Assembly: GCA_009823505.1 (NCBI GenBank)
Contig: VZQC01013302.1
Span: 2,325,765 to 2,389,764 of the forward strand
From: Rhizomys pruinosus
Taxonomy: Eukaryota; Chordata; Mammalia; Rodentia; Spalacidae
Length of the DNA: 64,000 nt
Direction: 5' to 3'
Made by a program: the position numbers and the translations under genes. The notes under the pieces were generated by a model, which saw nothing but the letters and a program-made list of their open reading frames with translations, ran no database searches and was not told the DNA's origin. Below are positions 1 to 9,639 of this stretch, in pieces. How positions within the stretch are numbered: the stretch's first letter is position 1; the number at the start of each line of letters is the position of its first letter.

Positions 1-107
1 TAGCACCCTTCAGGGTCTTTGTAAGGTACCCAGGGCAGACTTCCCTCTGATAGAGTTAGAAGGTACAAAGAGAGCTGAAATATCTCCATTTTAAAAGTGC
101 CCCAAGG

Positions 108-162
108 GATGGAGATCCTGACTTAAAAAGACAAATAAATAAATAAATAAATAATCTTAAAA
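108..162 (+). mobile_element. 5'-truncated B1 stub (tail only) with TSD
   Basis: A short insert of about 55 bases, mostly an (AAAT)n tail, follows about 25 bases resembling the B1 3' end (GATCCTGACTTAAAAAGAC). It is flanked by a perfect 15-base direct repeat, AAAAGTGCCCCAAGG, at 93-107 and 163-177. Retroposition with extreme 5' truncation is inferred. Confidence 0.7.
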
Positions 163-177
163 AAAAGTGCCCCAAGG

Positions 178-1779
178 AAGCTTTGATGTGTAGCTGTAGC
201 TGGAAGTCTGGTTGGCTTGTGAAAGATATGGAGAGAGGCTGAGTGTATTGAAGTCAGCCTTCAGATGTTTAAATTAATAACAATAACATTAACTAAAATT
301 TGAAAATAATCTAATCATGCTGTCCTGGATCTTTCTCTAGCTTTCTTGGTAATTTAGTTAAGGGATCCAGCCTGTTTAACTCTCATAGCCTGTGCAGAGT
401 TTTATTTAACTCAGTTTCCTCAACTGATAGTTTATTTTATAGTTGCTAAAGAAAGATAATTGGATGAAGAGTCAGAAGAAAGAAAACCTTTAGACTCACA
501 AGGTCCCTGGGGATGGACTTCAGTAGAATGTTCTCTCTCAGATCCTCTTTCCTACCTGCTTGAAGGCTTTCTACCAGTCCCCTCCCCAGCCTTAGGTTTT
601 CTACAAAGTGTCCAGAAAGTGAAAAATTCATCCTTCTAAGAAGTTTAAGAAAAATGAGGTTCTCTAAGTTAAGATATGGCAAATCCATCCCCGATGTACT
701 AGATTTACTTACTTTGTATCATGTTCTGTCCTTGGACAACAGGACTTTTCAGATGCCAAGATTACAGCCTACACTGAGGGTCATTCCGAATTTAATAAAC
801 ACTGGATAGAGTAGTATATCACTCACCCATGGAATTAAATGGCAGACTAAGTAAATAACTATGTCATTGGAAGGAATGAAGGATCTCCCCTACCAAACAG
901 CAATTTTAAGTACGCACACTTACTGCTGCAGAGTACATATTTACTTCTGATGCTGTGCTGCACTGGGTCAGGCTAGGTGAGAGCAGAGATGGTGGATCTT
1001 AGCAGCCTCATTTCTGAAGCCATGATGGGCCAAGGCATTGGGCTCCACAGGGGGCAGAGTGAACATTGGCTTGAATTATATGAAGCCAAGTATATGCAAA
1101 GACTGAAAGGAATCCAGGAGAGTAAAAGATAATCAATTTATTTCGATATCTTTGCCCTTAGGAAATAAATTATTGAACAGAGAGTAGGAACACATATCAT
1201 GTGACATATTTCAGTTTAAGAATTTATTTGTCTTTTATTCATGTCTCATCATTTCTGTATCATCCTTTGCAGCAACCTGGGATACAGCCTCGGTCTGTTT
1301 GCATATCTTGGACTCATCTGTCCTTATTATGAATACAATTTCCTAACCTTGCATTCTAACTCAATATATCCTTTACTTTTATTGTTCTGGTTTTTCACGA
1401 CTTCCTTACAGTACAAATTCACCATGATAAAGTGCCTTAGGAAGAAAGTAGCATCGCAGACAAATTTCCTCTTGTCTTAGGCAGTAGGAGCAAGGCATCA
1501 GAGCCATTGCATACTGGTGCCTCTAAGTTGGCACTGTAAAAAGAAGCTCACGATTATTTTATTTAAAAAATCCTTTTAAGTTTTTAAATTATATCAAGTT
1601 GATCTTCATTCTCACACCTTTTCTCCTTATTTGGTATTGTCTAGGCATTTCCCAGAAACAGCCAGAACATCAAGGAGAATGAAAAGAAAATATTTCCTCA
1701 CTCTCAAAAACGTATTCTGGTTCTCACAAACATTGCCATTGTTATCTCAGCTACAAGATAACATTTCATAACTGTAACC
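178..1779. other. Unique AT-rich DNA, no gene seen
   Basis: The open frames here are 80 codons or shorter and resemble nothing I know. I see no splice-bounded coding signal, RNA gene or clear young repeat. Confidence 0.6.
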
Positions 1780-1912
1780 CCAGCCATGGTGGCACATACC
1801 TTTAATCCTAGCACTCTGGAAGGAAAGTTACTCAGATCCTTGTGAGATCAAAGCCAACCTGGTCTACATAGTGACTTCTAGGCCAGCTGGTAACACAGGT
1901 AGACCCTGTCTC
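1780..1912 (+). mobile_element. B1 SINE (diverged)
   Basis: The B1 head (CCATGGTGGCACATACCTTTAATCC), here split by the usual internal box region, leads to the B1 end AGACCCTGTCTCA and runs into a short (TA)n. It is several percent diverged and has no clear TSD. Confidence 0.85.
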
Positions 1913-2115
1913 ATATATATATACAGTTGATGTCATGGTGGGGAAGGTGTGCCTGAGTTGTTCCTGGTGGTGTGAATGGCCTGTCCTCTCTGGAAATGCT
2001 CTCATATACACACCCATTGTGTCTTACTAATTTCTCAGACATTCCTTAATCCAGTAATTGTCAACAATGAAGATTAAGCATAAAATATGGTTACAGATAT
2101 CACAAAGCAAAACGA

Positions 2116-2197
2116 GGGCTATTGCTATAGCTCAGTGGTAGAGTGTCTAGGATACATGGGCCCTAGATTCAATACCATGTACTGCCAGAAAAAAAGG
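2116..2197 (+). mobile_element. ID element (tRNA-Ala/BC1-derived SINE)
   Basis: It starts GGGCTATTGCTATAGCTCAG, contains the A-box-like TAGCTCAGTGGTAGAGTG and a B-box-like GATTCAATACC, and ends in an A-rich tail. This matches the ID family layout. Divergence suggests an old, silent copy. Confidence 0.8.
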
Positions 2198-2234
2198 AAA
2201 CCATTAACTTAAGGTTACCTTTACAATACTTTAT

Positions 2235-2530
2235 GGGGCTTGGGAGATGGTTCGGTGGAAGAAATGCTTGTTGTGCAAGCCTGGGGAACTGAGTTTAGAT
2301 CCTTAGAATCCATATAAAAGCTGGGCCTGGTAATGCACTTGGATAACACCATCCTGGGAGTTACAGACAAGCAAATCACAGGGCCTCACTACAGATAGAT
2401 CTTAGCCAAAGTGTTGAGCTCTATTGTCAGTGAGAAATACTGTCTCAACAATAGATTATGACATCTAATATCAATCTCTGGCTTTCACACATGATACATA
2501 GGTGAGTGCACCTCCACATACATGCCCACA
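2235..2530 (+). mobile_element. B4-type SINE
   Basis: A tRNA-like head (GGGGCTTGGGAGATGG) is followed by AAGCTGGGCCTGGTAATGCA, a B1-like right half ending in ACTGTCTCAA, and a segment rich in CACACA/CATACA. This bipartite tRNA plus B1 layout fits the B4 family. It is old and diverged, and a B1 abuts it. Confidence 0.75.
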
Positions 2531-2684
2531 TAGCTGCACATGCCTTTAATCCTAGCACTTGGGAGGCAGAGGCAGGCTGATCTTTGTGAGTTCAAGGCCA
2601 GCCTGGTCTTCAGAGTGAGTTCTAGGACAGCTAAGACTACAGGGAGACCCTGTCTCGAAAAGACCCCTCAAAAAAAAAAAAGAA
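2531..2684 (+). mobile_element. B1 SINE
   Basis: Nearly full-length B1 with the lineage-typical segments TGTGAGTTCAAGGCCAGCCT and GGGAGACCCTGTCTCGAAAA followed by A12. The short ORFs reading through it on both strands are artefacts of the repeat. Confidence 0.95.
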
Positions 2685-2689
2685 TAGAA

Positions 2690-3636
2690 AAACAGAGCAG
2701 AGTACTGAAGAGAATGCTGAAGAAGAGGGGTTGTTAATAACATTAAATAGATATCATTCTGGAAAGGCTTCACTGGCAGGTGAGATCTGAAGGCACAGAT
2801 GCAGGACTTACCATGAATGGCAAGGTAACCCAGGTGACTGACTGAAGCACAGTAGCAAGCAAGAATAGAAAGAGATGTCCTAAGTCAGTATAATGACTTT
2901 GGCTTCTACTGTGGAATGAAAACCTCTTAAGTTCTTCAAGTATAGAAATGAAGAGAACTGACTTAGAGTTTAAAAGGAGCAGTCTTGCTGATGTGTTCAA
3001 AGTAGACTCTAGAACTTTGAAGTATTTGTGTGTTTATTTGAAACAGTCTAGACTGCAGTTATAAGACCTCCAAAAGGCAGTGGTTTAAAACAAACTGTCT
3101 CTTTCATGACACACATTTGACTGTGATCAGGATTGATAAAATGACTGTGTGATAGCACTCTGTGGTCCCCAGGGTACTTCCTATCTTCTTAAGAGTCAAA
3201 AGCATTGATCCCAGAGTCTGCATTCTAACCTTCTAGAGAAGGCTAGGAGTGAACATGTTCCAATGCATTTAAGGTTGTGATACAGATGTTGCACAAATAT
3301 CTCTTTGGTTCACAATCCATTAGCTGAGCTCATGTAAACAGGCACATCCGGTTGCAAAGAACACTGGAAAAAGAAGTTTGAGGAGGTCATTTACCCAAAC
3401 AGGGGCTCTCAATGTGTAGTTTCTTGGCCACCAGCATCAGTAGTTTCTACCGGCTTCTTAGAAATGCAATTTCTCAGTCCCCCACTTACTGTGTAGACAT
3501 GAAACCTAGCAGATGGGACCTAGTAATCTTCAGTTTGAGTTTTTCAGAAAATTCTGCTATGCCCTATGGACAAATCTGGGGTGAGGAAGCAGGCCTGAAA
3601 CAAAAGGAAGCTTGGCATTAAAACGTTAATATTTGG
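2690..3636. other. Unique DNA, no gene seen
   Basis: This holds only short, unrecognised frames (up to 76 codons) and no visible repeat structure. Confidence 0.55.
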
Positions 3637-3637
3637 G

Positions 3638-3781
3638 GGCCAGGTGTGGTGATGAATGCCTTTAATCCCAGCACTTGGGAGGCAGAGGTAAGAAGATCTC
3701 TGTGAGTTCAAGGCCAGACTGGTCTACATAGTGGATTCCAGGTTGAGCGACAGGGAAACCTTGTCTTACATAAACAAAAAA
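3638..3781 (+). mobile_element. B1 SINE
   Basis: B1 from GCCAGGTGTGGTGATG to CCTTGTCTTACATAAACAAA. It is moderately diverged and is followed by a short local duplication of AAGATCTTTGTCTAA-like sequence. Confidence 0.9.
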
Positions 3782-3884
3782 GAAATTGAGATTTTTGTCT
3801 AATGTTTAAAAAAATTAAGATCTTTGTCTAACTATTTAAAATTTTATTGAATTTGAATGTACATAGTTATTTTTTTTATTTTTC

Positions 3885-3906
3885 TTGTGTGTGGGGGTGT
3901 GTGCCT

Positions 3907-3952
<46 letters not shown>

Positions 3953-3986
3953 CTGTGTGTGTATGTGCGTGTGGGGGTGTGTGCCT

Positions 3987-4023
<37 letters not shown>

Positions 4024-4066
4024 CCTGCCTGTGCGTGTACATGTGTCTGTGTGGGGGTGTGTGCCT

Positions 4067-4106
<40 letters not shown>

Positions 4107-4218
4107 TATATGTACATGTGTATGTGTGTGTGCTCCTGTATATGTGTGATATATGTACATGAATTGTGTGTGTCTGTGCTTATGTGTGTGTGTGGCATAT
4201 GTACCTGTGTATGTGTGT
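3885..4218. repeat. Compound (TG)n microsatellite with 80-bp higher-order units
   Basis: A long alternating purine-pyrimidine TG tract is interrupted by GGGGGTGTGTGCCTGTGTAT, whose G5 runs start at 3893, 3973 and 4053. That gives three units spaced exactly 80 bases. Translations of 100-180 codons through it (Cys/Val or His/Thr) are simple-repeat artefacts. Confidence 0.95.
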
Positions 4219-4244
4219 GCTTTCCTTTTCATATAGAGGAGGAC

Positions 4245-4492
4245 TTAGGTGTTCTGCTCTATCACTGTCTTCCTTATTCCCTTGAGAAAGGTTCTCTCAC
4301 TGAACCTGCCATTCTACTGGTGTCCAATATGCCTCAGCAATCCTCTTATCTCTATACCACACACAGCTGGGGTAACAGGTGTGAACACAACCATGACCAT
4401 CTTTTCATGTGGGTTCTGGAAATTTGAACTCAGGTCCTCATGCTTGCATAGCAAATGATCTCCCCACTAAACCTTCTCCCCAGCTCTAAATA
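4245..4492 (-). mobile_element. B4-type SINE, antisense
   Basis: At the right end, reading antisense, is the tRNA-like head (TCTCCCCACTAAACCTTCTC then CCCAGCTC). To its left are CATGTGGGTTCTGG and ACTCAGGTCCTCATGCTTGC, then a degraded B1-like half. It is old. Confidence 0.6.
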
Positions 4493-4639
4493 AGTAACTA
4501 AAGGAGGACTTGAGTTGGATATCAATGATCAGAGGTAGTCTTTGCAAACTTTGACATTTTTTTCAGTTTCTTCATTGCTGCGATGACCTTACCTACAAAG
4601 GACTCTGGACAGACAAACATCATTTCTATTATTTTCTTT

Positions 4640-4840
4640 TTTAAAATATCTTATTACTTTTATTTCATGTACATGAATGTTTTACCTGCATGTGTATAAA
4701 TGTACCACCTGCATGTAATGCCTGCAGAGGTCAGAAGAGGTGATCATATCCCCTAGAACTGGAGTTACAGACAGTTGTTAGCCATCATGTGGGTGCTGGG
4801 AATCAAACCTAGGTCCTCTGGTAAAACAGCCAGTATTCTT
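4640..4840 (-). mobile_element. B2/B3-type SINE, antisense, 3' part split by the L1 insertion
   Basis: It holds the antisense B2 body (GGTCAGAAGAGG, CATGTGGGTGCTGGG, AGGTCCTCTGG) but stops at AACAGCCAGTATTCTT. The same 16 bases recur at 11995-12010 and are followed there by the missing SINE head, so this SINE was the landing site of the 7.15-kb L1. Confidence 0.9.
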
Positions 4841-4959
4841 TTTTTATTATTATTTGTTTACTTTTAAGGGATTCTACAATATAATAACACAGTTTGCAGA
4901 TAACATTGATGTTACTCAGTTTGCCATACAATTAGGTAATTGGTGCATTTTTCAAGTAT

Positions 4960-7117
4960 CTATGTTCAAATTTTGAACAACCCAAGGTTCCCATAGTCCA
5001 GTTGGAGAAGCTTGTATGCACAGGCATGTTGATCAATTAAGAGTCCAGACTATATTGCTGTAGTCTCATGATTCACCCTATCTCTCTGCAGACCTTACAT
5101 TCTATCACACCTCCTTCTCCATTTCTTCCCTGGGCTTTGGGAAAGGGGCACAAGTGGGTGAGAGAAAACAGTCTACTTTCTTTCTGGAGTGTCATTTTGG
5201 ACTCTAGTTGTTCATGTTTTTCCCTTCATGGGTTGACAGCTTTTCCAGTGATACCTTTTTAGTCATACTAACAAAGCACAAGCAATTGGATGTACAGGCA
5301 TTAAGCAGTACTAATTATTATGTCAAGCTAAGCTGTGAGCATAGACACAGATGCTTGGATGGTATGCTAATCCGCAAACTGTGGTTTCTCTATAAAGGGT
5401 GACAAGTTCTTATTGTGGCTTATAACATCTCCAACCACTAGAGGACATAACTTGTGGCATCCACTGTGAGTTATTCCTCCAAGGAGAGAGCCAATAGCCA
5501 ATTAGATTTGGGATATATATAGACACTTGCTGCCACTGTTGCACAGTATCTCCAGGCAGTTGAGGTGTAGCTGATACTGACGGAGGAGTCTTGCTTGTCC
5601 AGGGAGACCAATATTTTGCTGTATTGCTTAATGACCTTTGGTAATGCCTCTGGTATTTTCAGAGGCCAGTTGTACACTAGCAAGTGACGTCTCATAACAT
5701 TTTTTCATGCTCCACCACAGGTCTTCAACAACAGGGACTTTACCTGCCTTTCCTTGCAGATATCCACTTATAGGCAAAAGGTCTCTTATAATTTGGGGTC
5801 AGGTTGGAATCCCTAGCCAACATCTCCTAGGCAGAATAATTCATTGCTGGAGTCAGAGCTTTCCGTAGTAATATATTTTGCTTAATTACACAGCTTATAA
5901 ACACTTTACTATTGAATTTGGCTCTAGATAGAGAATATCCTTTCACAGTTCCTATGCCTATCAGTCAATTAAAAAAAGGGTAGTTATACCTGTTTTAAGA
6001 AATTACCACTGTAACAATTGGCTCAATTACAGTTAGGGAATGAATTCATTACCATCATGTTTCTTTTTCCTAAAGGGGAGAGAGGAAGGTTTCTCAGTAT
6101 CTGGAGGTAAATTCTTAGGGCCCTTATAAACAGTTAACCCCAATGTATCAGAGAGATGCTCAGTGTCTGTGACTCAGGCAGTCTGAGATTCCTCTTTCTT
6201 TAATGTTCAGATGGGTCACCTCTCTGCTGGCATTTCCCAGTCCATCCTGCACAGCCATAAGTTGTATGTTTCAGGCATTTAGATTGGTGATTTTTACCTG
6301 TTGGGAAATAAAATTCTCCCCCATTGTTAGTTTCAAGATCTCAAAATTGAAAATTTATCAATAGGTTTGGAACAGAGTTTTCCATTTGTATCCCAGAAAG
6401 GGAAACTACCCCACCTCCCACCTCTGTCTTTTTTTTTTTTTTTTTTAGGTTTTTATGTTTTGACCTATAGATGCCTAAGTTTGTATTACACATACCCATA
6501 AACAGGAGCCAAGGCATAAGCTTTCATTAAATTCCCCAAAACTGTTCTCATTGACTGTATGCTACTTATTTGGGAAGGAAATTTAAGCTTAGTTCCTTTA
6601 ATTGTCCTATGAGTAAAAGAAAGTGTTATAATGTGATGTAGTATAATTCAGAAAAAAATAGAGGCCATTTGTGTACCTTAACCCAATAACAAAATAAATA
6701 AAACAATTAACATTTTTATATACCCATTAGTTCAAATGTATATTACCACTTTCACCACACAACCTACACCAATTTAACTAATCTAAACTTTTCACTTAAG
6801 CCTTAAAATACTTATATTTTGTGGATAAAGCTTGGGCAGAGTTGAGTACATGCTAATAAAATTTTACCCAATAAACACGTTGCTCTTTATTTTATTTTAT
6901 TTTATTTATTTTATTATATTTTATTTTTTTGGTCTTTTCGAGACAGGGTCTCCCTGTAGCCCCCACTGTCCTGGAACACATTCTGTAGACCAGGCTGGCC
7001 TTGAACTCACAAAGATCCAAGATCCACCTGCTCTGCCTCCCAAGTGCTAGGATAAAGGCGTGCGGCACCACGCCTGGCAACACTTTGCTCTTTAAAGCTA
7101 TATGACTGACTATGACT
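4960..7117 (-). repeat. L1 3'UTR module R1 (with terminal sub-block a)
   Basis: This aligns by eye with module R2 (about 7690-9485) and R3 (39230-40065) through shared landmarks: GTCCAGACTATATTG, TTACATTCTA, AAGCACAAGC, AGACACAGATG, CCTCCAAGGAGAGAGC and CAGTTCCTATG. Short ORFs inside it (such as 5471-5695 minus) are shadows. The B1 at 6890-7078 interrupts its right part. Confidence 0.75.
6890..7078 (-). mobile_element. B1 SINE, antisense, inside the L1
   Basis: Antisense B1 (GGTCTTTTCGAGACAGGGTC to CCACGCCTGGC) with an (ATTTT)n-type tail at the left. TSDs are AACACGTTGCTCTTTA at 6874-6889 and the same with one mismatch at 7079-7094. It postdates the L1 and its 3'UTR duplication. Confidence 0.95.
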
Positions 7118-7465
7118 TCTACTTATTTGGGAAGTAAAATTAAGCTTAGTTCCTTAAATTGTCCACTAAAGTAAAGAATGTTACACTGTGATGTTTTATA
7201 TTAAGAAAAATATAGAGACCATTTGTGAACCTTAACCCAAATACAATTATAAATAAACAACTCAGCATTTTATATTCCAAGTTAGTTCAAATGTATTACC
7301 ATTTTCATCAAAACCTACACCCAAATTTAACTATCTAAACATTTCACTAGGCCTTAAAATATCCTATACTATGTGGATAAAGCTTGGGCAGAGTTGAGTA
7401 CCTGGCTAAATAAATTTTACCCAATATACACTTTGTCTTTAAAGCTATATGACTGGATATGACTT
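7118..7465 (-). repeat. Tandem sub-block b of the L1 3'UTR
   Basis: This repeats the sequence of 6561-7117 (minus the B1): ACTTATTTGGGAAG, ATAAAGCTTGGGCAGAGTTG and AAAGCTATATGACTG occur in both. The unit is about 350 bases. A shorter third version lies near 9315-9420. Confidence 0.8.
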
Positions 7466-7689
7466 TCAAGAGAATCAAGTCCATTAACTATATGGTTTAT
7501 TTTGTATTTGTTATAAATCTTTTTTTTTTTTCTTATATATATTTTTTAAGTATACCTTTTAAACTGCAAATCTTACAGAGTGAATTTAATGCCATCTTCC
7601 TCCAAGCTCTTGGCCTTCTTCAGGCCTGGCATGAAAACTGCTTTGAGGACTTTTCAGTACTAGCCTTCTTCTCTTTTTTTTTTTTTTAA

Positions 7690-9485
7690 GTAACAAGCAT
7701 CCTCTCTAAAAAACCAATTTGCAAGCCGTTGTGCCCAGCCCACACAGCCCAGGCTCCCACCATCCAGCTGGAGGGGCTTGAATGTTCAATCAAGATTGAT
7801 CAAATAAGTGTCCAGACTATATTGTCGTAGTTTACCATTCACCAATCGCAGCCCCTACATTCTACACACTCCCCCTCTTCCGCAGATTGTTCCTTAGGCT
7901 AGAGACAGGCACAGGTGGACAAGAAGCACAACAGTCTACTTTGTCGGGAGATGTCGTTTTGGACTCTGATCAGTTCTAGCTGTTTCTTTTCATGGGCTGA
8001 CCGTTTGCCCAGGGATAAGCTTTCAATCCTACTAATGAAGCACAAGCGATTAGATAATAGGTATTTAAACATTGCTAGTTACTATGGTAAGTTACTTTGG
8101 TATAGACACAGATGTTTGGATGGTGTGTTAATCCTTGAATTACTTTTTTTTCCCTGAGAAAGATGACAATGCCTTACTGTGGCATATAACATCTAATCAC
8201 TAGAGGGTATAAGCTTGTGGCAACATCCACGAGTTTTTCCTCCAAGGAGAGAGCTAATAATCAAATAAATTTGGGATATACAGAACATAAGGCTGCCACT
8301 GCTGCAACAGTATCCCAGCAGGTGAGTGTAGCTGTTGTTGGTGGAGGAGTCTTGCTGACTCAAGGAGACCAACATTTGCTTTTATGGTTAGTGGCCTTTG
8401 GTAAACACTCTCTGGTATTCCAGAGACACAACTGTATACTTATAAGTGCGATCTTAATACAATCTTCCCATGCTTACACATCGGTATGACAGCAGGGCGG
8501 GCCTTAACCACCTCTCTCTTGCAGGTTATCCAGTTTTACAGGCAATAGCCTTTACCTTTGGTGGGGGGGGCTTGGGCCCCCTGGCCAACATCTCCTTGGC
8601 AGAATAATCCATTGCTGCTATCTGTGCTCTCCTGTATTAATATATTTTGCTTATAAGCACCACTTAAAGAGACTTTAGTATATATATTGGTTCTGAATAG
8701 AGAATAATCCTTTTTACAGTTCCTATGTCTATTAGTCAATTAAAAGAAGCAGTTTACCCAGTTTTATAAGAGATTACCTCTATAACAGTCAGCTCTAATT
8801 TACAGTTAGAGGATGACTTCATACCACCATGTTTTTCTTTGTTCTATGAAAAAGAGGTAAGGAGGTCTCTCATATCAAAACTGTGCTGCACCTAGAAGGT
8901 AAAGTTCATTAGGACTCACTGTAAACCAGATGTTACACCTATGGTCCTCCAGAGATGTTTGATGCCTGTAGCAGTCTGAGGCTTTTCTTTCTTTTATGTT
9001 AAGATGGTCAACTTCTCTGCTGGTATTTCTTGGCACAACCTACACGATGGAAGGCTGTATCCTTTCTTTCTCAGCCTTTGAGTTGGTGACATTTGACCTG
9101 TGGGAACATACAAATCTTTCCCCATAGTTAGTCTTAGATTAAATTGAAAGTTTTTGACAAAAGGTTTAATATGTAACTGTATTCCCCCCTTTTTTATTTT
9201 ATTTTTTGACCCATGAGTCTCAAAAAGGCATTGTAGTACACATACCTATAGGCAGGGATCAAGGTTTAAATTTCATTAAAATTTGTCCATGCTTTTTTGG
9301 GTGACTGTATGTTGTTAATTTGGGAAGCAAACTTAATCCTTAAGTTAAATTACCTACAGGTAAAAGAGAATGTTACAAGATGATACTGCATAACAAAAAA
9401 TTATAGAAAACATTTGTATATGTTAATCCCAAGTTATTGTTATATAATTTAGTAATACCATGTATTTTAAATTAAATATACATTA
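7690..9485 (-). repeat. L1 3'UTR module R2
   Basis: Second full module in this L1. Its left end (AAGTAACAAGCATCC then CCAATTTGCAAGC) matches the left end of R3 at about 39.21 kb, giving a common boundary. Its right end abuts the G-rich (antisense C-rich, CCTCTCCCCGCCCCTCCC) part of the L1 3'UTR proper. Confidence 0.75.
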
Positions 9486-9639
9486 TAGAATATAGACCTG
9501 TGTCCCTCTCCCCGCCCCTCCCTTCTCACCATTTCAGTCAGTTTCGATGCAGTCTTTCTGTTGTTGTCTTTTTAATATGCATCCTCTCCACAAGAAATAT
9601 TAATAACTGGGTTATTGATGCTAGCATCCACACATTCGT

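Noticed and set aside
3836..4427. Overlapping frames of 100-180 codons rich in Cys/Val or His/Thr
   Set aside because: They are translations of the TG/CA microsatellite on both strands.
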